A stretch of DNA of 64,000 bases from Epithemia pelagica (lineage: Eukaryota > Bacillariophyta > Bacillariophyceae > Surirellales > Surirellaceae): contig OX337230.1 in NCBI GenBank assembly GCA_946965045.2, positions 1,922,001 to 1,986,000 on the forward strand. Direction: 5' to 3'. The notes under the pieces were generated by a model that had not been told where the DNA came from, did not search any database, and saw only the letters and a program-made list of their open reading frames with translations. Shown here in pieces: positions 1 to 9,419 of this stretch. Numbering within the stretch: the first letter of the stretch is position 1; each line of letters begins with the position of its first letter. The position numbers and the translations under genes were made by a program.

Positions 1-3000
1 AATATAGGAACCAAGCAATAGCCCGATACATGCGATACCAAAGTAGATAAAAATGGAGCATATGAGTTTGTTCACATCGGTTGTTGGCACGAAGTCACCA
101 AGTCCGGCTGTTGTGAGAGAGATGACCGCGAAATATATACAGTCCAACGGTTCCCAACCTTCTTCGAGTCCAAAGATAAATAATGAGGCTGTAACATACA
201 ATACAAAATAGAGAGCCAAATAGCTTGTTGGTCCTTCCAGTTGCTTTGGTGCGTTTGCGACGCCAAAGAACGCTCGTTGTCTAGTCTTGCATCTAGGACA
301 AATGAATGTGGGATATTGTCGCTCATCCTCTGCTGCCAGAGATGTGTTTGGGTAAAAAGAAGCTCGGTTGAATTTTCCTTCGGGTGCTTTACCGATATTG
401 GAAAACGGTGATCCTAACGGAGCACGATCCATCAACATCACTTTCTGATAGGAGCCAGGGAAATTTCTCCCATCATCAATATGTTGCTCCACGTCCAATC
501 GTTCTGCAGACAACTGAGAATTTATTGGTATTGGACCTTCCTCGTCAAAATTGTCCAGCTCTTCTTCATCGTCAACGCATATGCTGTTGCGATGACTCGC
601 GATGCTGTTATGTAGGCTTGCGACGTCTGCATTGTCAATAGCAACTGCAATCCCGTCACGTTGACTTGCATTGTCATCCTGCAGACTTTCCTGATCCAGA
701 GCCACACTCTGCAAGGACCTTACAGAGGAGCGACGATGTTCTGTTTGCCACGAGTGCCGACGGTCTTCAAAGTACGGTGCCTCTGCTACACGTGGGTCTT
801 CCCACGAGCTGAATCGTTCTCGCCCATTTGCCGACTCACCAATGGCCTTGTGTTGATGATTACCGTCCCACCGAGGTGGAAGGTTCATTGCCGAAGGATA
901 ACTATGCGGCACGAATCCATTTCTACTCGTCATGTTGTAGGTTGGTGGAGTCGGCGTCCACATTTTGTGAGAGGAGAGAAACGGTGATTGTTGCTGTGTG
1001 AAAACAGGAGGCGAGGAGGGATATTGCTTGCCGTAGCCATTCGACGCATGGTAAACGTTTTGATTTGGATCCGTCGGATACATTCCAGGTGGAGGTGGTA
1101 CCAACTGAGAAGGAGGAGAAGGAAGAGGTTGAACCTGCGACGGTGGAGCAGGTACTCTGATTTCTGGTTTCGGTGGTCGAGTGAGGCTTGGTCTTCTTTG
1201 CTGCTGAGATGGCACTTGATGTTGCGGTTTCGACATTCTCCTGTGCTGTATATTATTACCATTTACGGCAAAGGCATAATCGTTGTCATTATCAGAATCG
1301 GATGAGTCATTGTCGCGAGAAAAGCTTGAGTCTACATCTGGTTTGGTCTGATGTTGAACAAAGGTGACCGGAGAAGCCAGGTTCCTGGAAGCTTGGAGTG
1401 GCTGTGATTGTTGCTTATTCTTTACCTCTTTTGCATCATCTTCGTCATCGTCATCTTCGTCCGGCGGTAGTGGAATGTTGTCCATTTTCATCCCCTTCCA
1501 ATCTCGTCCACCAGTTGCAAGGGTCGCCGCAGCAGCATCTCCACTACGAGCTCTGGTTTGCCTCGTATACTGTGGTTTCTTATCATTGTCCACTTCTGGT
1601 TCTTTTGAGTTTGTTGTGGTTTTCTCATCGTCCGCAGCATGCTCCAACATATAGTCGGAATCGAACGTCGGTGCTCTTGAGTGATGACGCTCGCTTTCAG
1701 AAGGACCGTCGCCTGTGGTCTTATTATGGATATGTTTACTCTTTGCAACCATTTCCTCCTCCGAATCAGACAAATCCATGATGATGGATTCATCCGCCAG
1801 GTTGTGGTGATGTCCATTGATTCTTCGTCTAGGAAGAGAATTGGGAGGTGATTCAAGCCCCGTATCATCGGCAGCACGTGGTGAATGATCAAATACAAGA
1901 CTGCCTGAGGTTGAATCTGTGTCTTTCAAGCCATGGATCATGCGTTGAAATGCGTTTGGCGATTCTACTGCCCCGTTGACAGGTGCATCGGCACCAGTTT
2001 TAACAGTAAGTTCGGGGTATACCGTTTGCTGAACCTCATTCAGAGAAGGCATAGACATCGCATGCTCAGCGGTAGATGCTTCGTTATCCATTTGACTTCT
2101 GGTATGCTTCTCCAGGGATGGTGGTGTGTATAAGGTGGAAGATCGATCTGGTGATCGCCCTCTGGAAGTTGCTTGTTGCATTCCATCTCCAGGGTTTTCT
2201 GAAGCTGCATGTGGTTGAATCTCTGCAGCATTGCTTGGATGCGACGAGGATGTACCTGTCCGAAAAGCCGAAGGCGTAAATTGAAGGAGAACACGATTTT
2301 TACTTCGACTGGGGCTTTCCCAGCTACTGAGACTAGTATTCCCAGGACTTGATGGTACTGGAGAATATTGGGCAACGCGAGGAGGGTTATGATGGCCATT
2401 CGGAACAGCACCGTCTTCATCCGACGAGAACTGCCGTCGAAACACCCGCCCACCTCCTCCGACCGGCAATCGATGTGGTGCTCTTATTCGACTCTCGTCA
2501 TCCTCTGCTGACAAAGAAGGTTCGCTGAGAAAATAGTGGTTGCTCACTGTTGTTTCATAATCAGGAAATGATAACCGAAGTGAAGAGGAAGGGTTTTTGT
2601 TTTCACCGCTGATTCCTCTACGATGACCTTCACTGTTGCTGCGTCTTGTAGCAGGTGTCGATGGAGCAACAGCAGCCACAGTTCCACAGAGAGCGTCAGG
2701 AGCAGACTCACTGAGCACCCCTCCGTGATTTGAATGTGGTGGGGTCGTCCCGAGCTCATGAGAGCTGTCTCTCATATATACAGGTCGTTTCGCGTCACTG
2801 TCGCCAATCTGATAGTACTCATTTCCTCCCAGTTTGGGTTCTTCCAGTCGAGGTTGGACATTTACGAAAGTGGCGGATGCCGTGGAAACATGACCCGTAC
2901 CAGAGGATCGAGGAGTTGGTATCATAGACTCAGGAAGTGTGTGAGGTGCTGTACCCGCCAAGTTTGAAACTTCGAGAGGACCTTCTCGTGCAGCGCATGA

Positions 3001-3015
3001 GGTGTCGGTTTCCAT
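1..3015 (-). CDS. Two-pore-type K+ channel with giant disordered N-terminus (3' end outside window)
   Basis: An uninterrupted reading frame runs from an ATG at 3013-3015 to the window edge, 1005 codons without a stop. An in-frame TAA lies just upstream at 3028-3030, which supports this start. Residues 1 to about 850 are hydrophilic and rich in Ser, Pro, Asp, Asn and His, and look intrinsically disordered. Near residue 905 there is a CPRC pair followed by basic residues. A hydrophobic helix follows at about 930-948, then a pore loop whose selectivity filter reads TTAGLGD (GLGD at 94-105, about residue 971), then a second hydrophobic helix that reaches the edge. This TM-pore-TM module is typical of two-pore or TPK-type potassium channels; a second pore would lie beyond the window. 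The membrane location is inferred from the family. No intron is needed in the visible part. The ion specificity and the role of the long N-terminus are unknown. Confidence 0.8.
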   Translation of the reverse strand, partial: METDTSCAAREGPLEVSNLAGTAPHTLPESMIPTPRSSGTGHVSTASATFVNVQPRLEEPKLGGNEYYQIGDSDAKRPVYMRDSSHELGTTPPHSNHGGVLSESAPDALCGTVAAVAPSTPATRRSNSEGHRRGISGENKNPSSSLRLSFPDYETTVSNHYFLSEPSLSAEDDESRIRAPHRLPVGGGGRVFRRQFSSDEDGAVPNGHHNPPRVAQYSPVPSSPGNTSLSSWESPSRSKNRVLLQFTPSAFRTGTSSSHPSNAAEIQPHAASENPGDGMQQATSRGRSPDRSSTLYTPPSLEKHTRSQMDNEASTAEHAMSMPSLNEVQQTVYPELTVKTGADAPVNGAVESPNAFQRMIHGLKDTDSTSGSLVFDHSPRAADDTGLESPPNSLPRRRINGHHHNLADESIIMDLSDSEEEMVAKSKHIHNKTTGDGPSESERHHSRAPTFDSDYMLEHAADDEKTTTNSKEPEVDNDKKPQYTRQTRARSGDAAAATLATGGRDWKGMKMDNIPLPPDEDDDDEDDAKEVKNKQQSQPLQASRNLASPVTFVQHQTKPDVDSSFSRDNDSSDSDNDNDYAFAVNGNNIQHRRMSKPQHQVPSQQQRRPSLTRPPKPEIRVPAPPSQVQPLPSPPSQLVPPPPGMYPTDPNQNVYHASNGYGKQYPSSPPVFTQQQSPFLSSHKMWTPTPPTYNMTSRNGFVPHSYPSAMNLPPRWDGNHQHKAIGESANGRERFSSWEDPRVAEAPYFEDRRHSWQTEHRRSSVRSLQSVALDQESLQDDNASQRDGIAVAIDNADVASLHNSIASHRNSICVDDEEELDNFDEEGPIPINSQLSAERLDVEQHIDDGRNFPGSYQKVMLMDRAPLGSPFSNIGKAPEGKFNRASFYPNTSLAAEDERQYPTFICPRCKTRQRAFFGVANAPKQLEGPTSYLALYFVLYVTASLFIFGLEEGWEPLDCIYFAVISLTTAGLGDFVPTTDVNKLICSIFIYFGIACIGLLLGSYI

Positions 3016-3597
3016 TGAGCTCGGCTTTTACTGTATTGTGCATGTGAATTGGTGTAACCGAACTTTGGATGTCGAACGTGTCCAAAAAAAGAAACAAAGG
3101 ACCTCCTCCAGAGTCCTGAGCCACTCCAAGTTGCTCAGCTTCCTGTCACCTGTCACTTGTCTTGTCCCCGTACGTTATCCGCTTCCTTGCAAGCGAGTGT
3201 CGATGGGCTTCGGCTTCTTTGCAGACGATCTCGCCCTTGCTCTATCCGTTTACTGATTTGACGAAGTCAAAAAGTTGGTATTGTGTGGGAGGGCTTGGTC
3301 GCTCGCGTTTTTTTTGCTATTTTTTCTTATGTATTTGGTGGGGAGTGTGACAAACGCCATGTTGTCGTCTTCCCAAAGACACATCACACAGCACACAGCA
3401 CCCGGATCACACAATCGACACGCTTCACCAAGGGAATCCCAAGCGTTTGGTATCATTGTCAATGTCGGTCCCCCACCTGAGTCTACTGACACATGACAGT
3501 AAAACATATCTTACAACTGACATCACAATGACACCATGAGAGGTATCTTTCGTCTTTCCCCGTCTTACCCGAGAGATCTTTTGGTGATCTTTGTGGG
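3016..3597. other. Intergenic, divergent promoter region
   Basis: This 582-bp spacer separates the divergent K+ channel and SnoaL-like genes and probably carries both promoters. A T-rich run lies near 3308-3330. No coding frame or repeat was recognised. Confidence 0.4.
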
Positions 3598-4713
3598 ATG
3601 CGTCCAACAACCTTGTTGCTGTGGTTGGCGACGACGAAAGCGTTCCATCCTGGTTCTCTTCTTCATACTCCTTCGGTATTATTGTACACTCGAACTTTTG
3701 TAACGACCAAAAAATTCTTCATCACCAAATCAACAGTTGTCCCTTCCTTTCTACGAGCCAATCTCCGTCTTCCCTGGATTCGTGGGCAAATCAAGAAAGA
3801 AAGTAGTAACGAGAATCCTGCTCACGCAATGGTGTCACTTTCTTCCAACGAACCTGAAACAAAGAAGAACAAAAAAGACTTGATTCGTACCTTACTAAAG
3901 GGCATTGAAACGGGAGACCCTGCATCGGTGGCTATTGTTCAAGATAACAACTACATTCAACATAATCCGCAAACGCACGAAGGAGGTCAAGGTTTGGCTC
4001 AATTGTTTGCCCGTTTGTCCAAAACCAACCCCCATGTCAATGTCGTACGGGCCTACGAAGATGGACACTTTGTCTTTGCCCAAACAGAGTACGATTTCTC
4101 CACCAGACGCATAGGCTTTGAAGTCTTTCGATTTGATGATAATGACGAGTATGCTGTGGAACATTGGGATAACATTCAGCCCAGGCCTACGGTAGAGTGC
4201 AACGCCTCTGGAAATTCCATGATCAGTGGTCCCACCGGGCCATCTGACTTGCACTTGACCGAAACCAATCGAGCCTTGGTTCGCAACTTCGTACAAACAG
4301 TTTTTTTCGAAGGCGATTTGGCTCAAATGAATACTTTGTTGCTCGAGGATGAGTCAAAGTTCATCCAGCACAGTCCTCGATTGGCCAATGGCAAAGCCGC
4401 CATCTTGGCTAATCTTCAGCAACAAGTTAGCTCAGGTACCGGAACAACCACAAGTGCAAGTGAAACTGATAGTAACGAGGACATAACAAGCAAGGACCGT
4501 CAAGACAATCGATTAGTTCGTTATCAAAAGATTCATCGTGTATTGGCCGAGGGGGACACGGTTCTGGTGGTAAGCGAAGGATATCTCGACAATGTCCATA
4601 CATCCTTTTATGATTTATATCGTGTGGAAGATGGTATGATAGTTGAGCATTGGGAAACCATAGAAGCAGTCCCACCGCTCAGTCAATGGAAGAACAGCTA
4701 TGGAAATTTCTAG
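3598..4713 (+). CDS. Tandem SnoaL/NTF2-like domain protein, possibly plastid-targeted
   Basis: This is a single-exon gene of 371 residues. The first 20 residues form a hydrophobic signal with a TTKAFHP motif that resembles the diatom plastid signal cleavage site (A|F), followed by a Ser/Thr/Lys-rich stretch like a transit peptide. Two related alpha+beta modules follow, at about residues 90-200 and 215-370. Each contains a YIQHNP or FIQHSP motif and ends with a VEHWD or VEHWE motif, as in SnoaL-like polyketide cyclases and other NTF2-fold proteins. The second copy has an acidic, Ser/Thr-rich insertion (about residues 275-300). The NTF2 fold binds small hydrophobic ligands; no substrate can be assigned. 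It is divergent from the K+ channel gene and convergent with the gene at 4917. Confidence 0.75.
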   Translation: MRPTTLLLWLATTKAFHPGSLLHTPSVLLYTRTFVTTKKFFITKSTVVPSFLRANLRLPWIRGQIKKESSNENPAHAMVSLSSNEPETKKNKKDLIRTLLKGIETGDPASVAIVQDNNYIQHNPQTHEGGQGLAQLFARLSKTNPHVNVVRAYEDGHFVFAQTEYDFSTRRIGFEVFRFDDNDEYAVEHWDNIQPRPTVECNASGNSMISGPTGPSDLHLTETNRALVRNFVQTVFFEGDLAQMNTLLLEDESKFIQHSPRLANGKAAILANLQQQVSSGTGTTTSASETDSNEDITSKDRQDNRLVRYQKIHRVLAEGDTVLVVSEGYLDNVHTSFYDLYRVEDGMIVEHWETIEAVPPLSQWKNSYGNF

Positions 4714-4916
4714 AGAAATCTTAATTACAGAAAGAGATAACCATGCATAGAAACTATGATGCCATGGGTAGTGGCGACGGAAAGCAAAGAAAGAGCTTTA
4801 TTGTTTTCAGCACGCGTTGTCAAAGTCTGAGATTCCAGCGGCTTCTTCAACATTACAACATGCAAGGCACGAATTGAATTCAGCAATTAGCAGTCAGGCG
4901 TTTGAACAGAGCTCCT

Positions 4917-5594
4917 CTAGAAGCTTGTAGCCGAGATGGTGTAACAGATTTTGCTGTTATCTTCTGGTAGATTGATCACGAGGTTCGCTTTCAGTTCTCC
5001 TGCTTTGCCATTGGGCTCACATCGCACCTCCAGCATAGTTGGTTCTCCCCCACGTCGGTCCATTCGTCCCGTAGATGGAGACACGGAAAAGCATGGATCC
5101 GAATCGGACGAAAAGCCGGCAAAATAATCTTCAAAGGTCATACATACTGGTTGCACCGCAATAGTCAAACTTTCTCCACTTCCCGATGCAGCAACATTCA
5201 TTTGCAAATCACCATCAGGAACCGAGGAAGGAATAAATTCCATACCGGGAGGCATATCCGGGTTCATGTTGATACCTCCAGCAATTACAGCATCGGCTCC
5301 CAAGTTCTCCAGACCGGGCAACTGAGGACCACCACGATCGCGACTCGTTAAAAGTTCTTGACTTCCCATCATACCTTCAGTGAATTCGACAGCATTGGGG
5401 TCATAACCTTCGGGGTAGTAGTCGCCCGTATCGGTACTTCCCATTTTCTCACTATCGGGCTTCCATGAGTTTCCCGACAAATCAAAACCCATACCCAAGG
5501 CAGATTTGGACCGAGGAGCCGCAAAAAGTGGGGCATGGAAAGCATCTGCGGTGGAGCTCACCAATGCAACTAGGACAGCAGTAGACGTCTTCAT
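4917..5594 (-). CDS. Plastid-targeted protein of unknown function
   Basis: The frame opens at 5606, but the second ATG at 5594 (MKTSTAVLV) gives the better signal peptide and a protein of 225 residues. The N-terminus has a hydrophobic core followed by ADAFHAP, a close match to the diatom ASAFAP plastid signal, and then a Ser/Arg/Lys-containing transit-like stretch. The mature part starts with an acidic, Gly/Pro-rich region and a LENLGADAVIAGG segment. It ends in a predicted beta-rich domain (about residues 135-225) that contains three Cys residues. I do not recognise the family. It could be a stramenopile-specific plastid or thylakoid protein. Its 3' end faces the SnoaL-like gene about 200 bp away. 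Confidence 0.7.
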   Translation of the reverse strand: MKTSTAVLVALVSSTADAFHAPLFAAPRSKSALGMGFDLSGNSWKPDSEKMGSTDTGDYYPEGYDPNAVEFTEGMMGSQELLTSRDRGGPQLPGLENLGADAVIAGGINMNPDMPPGMEFIPSSVPDGDLQMNVAASGSGESLTIAVQPVCMTFEDYFAGFSSDSDPCFSVSPSTGRMDRRGGEPTMLEVRCEPNGKAGELKANLVINLPEDNSKICYTISATSF

Positions 5595-5769
5595 GGTAAG
5601 ATACAAGTATTTTTACGAGAAATGAGAGTTGAGATTTGAGATCGCATTTCCATAAATGTATGCGCTGACGTACGCCATAGAATTGCAGTCGCAGTTTTAA
5701 AGTGTGCCATTCACAAAATCCATTGCGCCGATCAATCATCCTCACATGTAGTTCTAATGCCCATACAAG

Positions 5770-7531
5770 ATGGGCAAGTACTTTGCTTTTCTATATTTCA
5801 TCCTCGCTTGGAGCAGCAGACATGTGAAGAGCTTCACTAGTCATTACACAAAGGCGCGCACAAAGGAACCATGTCCGAGCGGAATTTGTTTTCATGGATC
5901 TTCTTCGCGTACATTCTCGTCGTCGCTCCATGAGAGGTTTCAGAGCGACAACCCTGAAGAAGCTGCCGTCATCGAAGAAAGTCGAATGGATGTCCTCCGA
6001 GCTCGTCGAAAGCAAATTCGATGGACGTTGCGCACTGCGGAAAGTATTCGCAACTTTCGATTGTCCAAGGGCTTTGTACCTGAGATTGACCCTGAAACTG
6101 GACGTCCTTTGAAATCCGATGGCAAAGTGGCCGTCTCCTTAACAGCGTTTCTTGTTGCTCTGGGAGCAGTAACCTTACGTTTGGGAGGACGAGCAGCTCT
6201 CATCTCGGCAGTTGGTCTTGATTTTGTCACCGACAATCCTGAACTTAAGGTACGCGGTTCTCTGTTGAAAGATTGAACTCTACGGTTCAAAAATGTTCTG
6301 AATTCGCTTCATCTTCCTTTATGCATGTTTTCTAAAGGAAAATCTGGATCAAGTGTTGGAGCTTTCTGATCAAGCCAATCCAATTGTCAAAGTGGCAATC
6401 TTTACTGCGGGATGGACAGCGGTAAAAGTGCTCTGTTTCGATGCTGCAGGAATTGGTCTAGCCCTGGCTTCGGGGATTTTGTTTGGTGGGGTGATCCAGG
6501 GAGCTGTAGCCAGTGCGGCTGCGGCAACCTTTGGATCCAGTGTGGCATTTGCCTTGGCCAAATTGGATACACCCATACGTCGGAAAGCGTTGGAGATTTT
6601 GGACGAGTACCCCAGTTTGAGAGGAATCGAGAAAGTGGTGGCCGAGGATGGATTAAAAGCAATCCTGACATTGAGACTGGCACCGATTCTTCCAATACCA
6701 ATTGGAATGTACAATTATATTTATGGAGTGACTAAGGTTCCTTATCTGTCCTTCTGTGGTGGCATCTTCCTTGGCAGTTTGAAACCATACCTCCTCGATT
6801 CGTATTTGGGATACTTTGGAAAGGAACTTGTGGAAGGAACTGCCGACACAACCGGAATACAGGATATTATCTTCTTGGTTGTTTTAGGAATCAGTGTCAT
6901 GATCGGTGTGTTTTCTACCCAACTCGCCTCGGAAACTTATGATTCTGTCTTGGCGGAAGTTGAAGCAGAGAAGAAAGCTGCCAAAGGATTGGGAGAGGAT
7001 GTTGATGACGAAGATGAAGTCACCACGGAGTTCTTTGGATTCCAGCTTCCTCAGTGGATGGTTGGATTCCAATATGTATGGAAAGACGCCGAGCGGTCCA
7101 TTCAAGAAGTTATCGATACTGAATTCGAAGCTGGCGTATGGAACTATACTGAAATCGATAAGGCGACAGGCCGTCTCGTCAATCTACCCGTTGGTCTATC
7201 CGATCCAGTGACTCAAAGTGACAGCCCCGAAGTAGAGGGTGCGAATCAGGGTATTGATTTCGCTTTCTCATTGTGTGAAAGCTTGGTCCTTTCTCCACAG
7301 TTGTTCTCTACCTTTTTCAAACTGGTCGACCCACTGTACTCCGCAGAGGACGACGAGGGCCTTCAGGAACGGATCCAACGGCGTGCGTCAAGTCCAAAGC
7401 TTTCCAAGGAAATGGAAGAAAGAAGACAAGCTTTGTTGGAACGAGTCCAAAACGTCAAAGCTCTTGCTATGGAGAGAATAAAGGATTTAGACGAACGTCT
7501 TGAAATAGAAAGAGAGAAGGAAAACATATGA
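5770..7531 (+). CDS. VTT/DedA (TVP38/TMEM64-like) membrane protein, two exons
   Basis: I join exon 1 (5770-6249) and exon 2 (6338-7531) across an 88-nt GT-AG intron; both exons keep frame (phase 0) and give 557 residues. Residues 1-25 are a hydrophobic signal ending in HVKSF, which may be a secretory or plastid presequence. Exon 1 ends and exon 2 begins inside the membrane domain. The hallmark of the SNARE-associated/VTT family is present at about residues 270-310: LRLAPILPIP followed by a conserved Tyr/Gly segment and a GSLKP motif. These proteins act as lipid scramblases or transporters in endomembranes, and many algal members are in the plastid. The C-terminal 190 residues are acidic and charged, ending in a predicted coiled coil rich in Glu, Arg and Lys. 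It is convergent with the aldolase gene at 7769. Confidence 0.85.
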
Positions 7532-7768
7532 GTCACTCAGGATTCAAACAACAACGGAGAATATCATTTACTAACATCCTATTGTCGTGCTTTTGCTGGC
7601 ACAAGAAGAACCAAAGGGTCCAAGTCTTCAACTGCCGAGCCGCTTGGAGCAACATATGAAACTTCATGGGTCGGCGTGAGAGAAGCGTCACCGAAATCGG
7701 GGACCGATAGGTTTTCATTTTTGTGGCAGTGTCGGCCTTAGCGCAATCCGCACTATAATTCTTCTTGC

Positions 7769-8656
7769 TTAGCCATTCTTTTTCTCACTACTTCTCTCGA
7801 CAGCCTTTCTCCCACTCCTAGCGTCTGCAATGGCTGCTGATCTTAGTAACCCCAAATCAACCGAACCACACACAAAACTATATCCGTCATCAAACATTTG
7901 CTGTACCGTTCGATTGGGTGACCGGAAACCAGCCAAAAACGCTGGACTTTGTAGGACTGCTTCTTCCGCCTTGGATATCAAGTCAGTCACTTCCTTCTTT
8001 TGGAACTGTCCCATTTCCCCAATACTACACGAAAGATCCAATGGTCCCAGAAAGATTCCATCGACTCCAGGCACCTGCGAGATCTCAGATATTGCATCGA
8101 CGCCTTTCAGTGTTTCTACCTGAAGCAAGACCAAGAGATCATCCCTTGCTTCGTCCATATAGTTTGTTCTAAAGTTCCATGAGCTTGCGCGGATAAACGG
8201 AACAGCGCACCCACGGAAACCTCCAGTAATTGCATTGCTTTCTTGACTGTCCACAGAGTTTTGCATAGGATATCTTGTGGCACGTACAATGTTCTCAGCT
8301 GTGGCCACGTCCTCCACCATGGGGACCAAGATTCCTCCAGGTAGTCGCATGGAATCCAATACTTTCTTGATGTAGACTGGATCATGAGGACTGGGTATAC
8401 GAACAATGGGCTCCGTTCTGTTTGAGAAGGATTCAGCCGACGCCGCATCCATGGCCCGTAACATATCTTGTCCAGATCGGACATCGGTCACGCTATGCTC
8501 ATGGTCAATCACCATGTGATCATATCCAACCATGGCCATGAGTTCCGCGACAGTGGGAGAATCCGACAGAAGTAACGGGCCATAGGAGCGGCCTCCATTG
8601 AGCAGGCGATGACGTAAACTCATGGCACAAAACAAGAGAAGGCGAAGGATGGCCAT
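7769..8656 (-). CDS. HpcH/HpaI-family aldolase
   Basis: A single-exon gene of 295 residues; an alternative start at 8623 (MSLRHRLLNGG) fits the family length better. It matches the HpcH/HpaI aldolase / citrate lyase family, TIM-barrel class II pyruvate aldolases that need a divalent metal. Visible family motifs are the IDHEH active-site His region (about residue 50), the LLQVET segment carrying the metal-binding Glu (about residue 180), and GIFLGPLDLS carrying the metal-binding Asp (about residue 207). These would support retro-aldol cleavage of 4-hydroxy-2-oxo acids to pyruvate and an aldehyde, but the precise substrate cannot be told. The N-terminus (LRLLLFCAM) is weakly hydrophobic, and targeting is unclear. 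Confidence 0.85.
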   Translation of the reverse strand: MAILRLLLFCAMSLRHRLLNGGRSYGPLLLSDSPTVAELMAMVGYDHMVIDHEHSVTDVRSGQDMLRAMDAASAESFSNRTEPIVRIPSPHDPVYIKKVLDSMRLPGGILVPMVEDVATAENIVRATRYPMQNSVDSQESNAITGGFRGCAVPFIRASSWNFRTNYMDEARDDLLVLLQVETLKGVDAISEISQVPGVDGIFLGPLDLSCSIGEMGQFQKKEVTDLISKAEEAVLQSPAFLAGFRSPNRTVQQMFDDGYSFVCGSVDLGLLRSAAIADARSGRKAVERSSEKKNG

Positions 8657-9419
8657 CGCACAAAGATCTTGTGAGAGTGTGAGATCTTGTGGAGGCGTTC
8701 TGGATGGAGGTTAGGGGTGGGCTCCGAATCGATTGGGGGAATCATAATCATGGCTGGATCTACAATAAAAGGGGTAGCGGTTAGCGGTAGCCGTAATATA
8801 GAGGGTGAGCTAGAGCAAGGGGGGTAGCGGGAGTGGTCATTATTTACAATTTTTTACAACACCGTTCACATGATGATGAAATCCTGACGATCCCACAAAA
8901 GAGCCGATATGAATAAGAACTAGACTAGTGCAAGGCCACTATCTTCATATCTGAGAATTAGCTAGAGCCAGTCAAAACTTTTGAGATGGATTCTTTTCCT
9001 GTCTCGTCGCTCCTTGGGCGTGGAGAATCTTCATGACTTGGGGATAGCAAGGTAGTCTACCAAATATCACACTGGGCGTGTAGCTTTTATTGGATGAGAA
9101 TAAATGAATTACTCCTTAAAATATTGTGCAACAAGACTTTAGATATTCATAGTGGAAGTTCTTAGTTCGTGAGTTCACAAGCAACAACTGTTGGTGTAAA
9201 TTTTCCCGGCAATGTGGAACAAAACTCCCCTCCGCCTGCGGAGAATGCGGACAAGGACGTCACTGCTTCTGCCAAGAATTCTGCTCCTCCTCAGGTATTG
9301 TAACGGGCCAAGAATGACCACAAAGTCTCATACCTGATATGCTGCAGCCATCAACCAAAAGTTGCTGCATCTCTCAATCGGACGTTTGTTCCATTTCGGC
9401 GACAGATGAATGGTTGAGA
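8657..9419. other. Intergenic with degenerate repeats and one coding-like patch
   Basis: GGTAGCGG-type short repeats occur at about 8773-8835. At about 9198-9294 there is a plus-strand stretch of roughly 32 codons rich in Pro, Ala, Asn and Glu, ending CCTCAG before GTATTG, which looks like a lone exon or a gene relic. Nothing around it completes a gene. No RNA gene was recognised. Confidence 0.3.

Noticed and set aside
1364-1781. Overlapping plus-strand frames in the K+ channel region
   Set aside because: The minus-strand frame is open for 1005 codons and contains the pore motif; the plus frames are its shadows.
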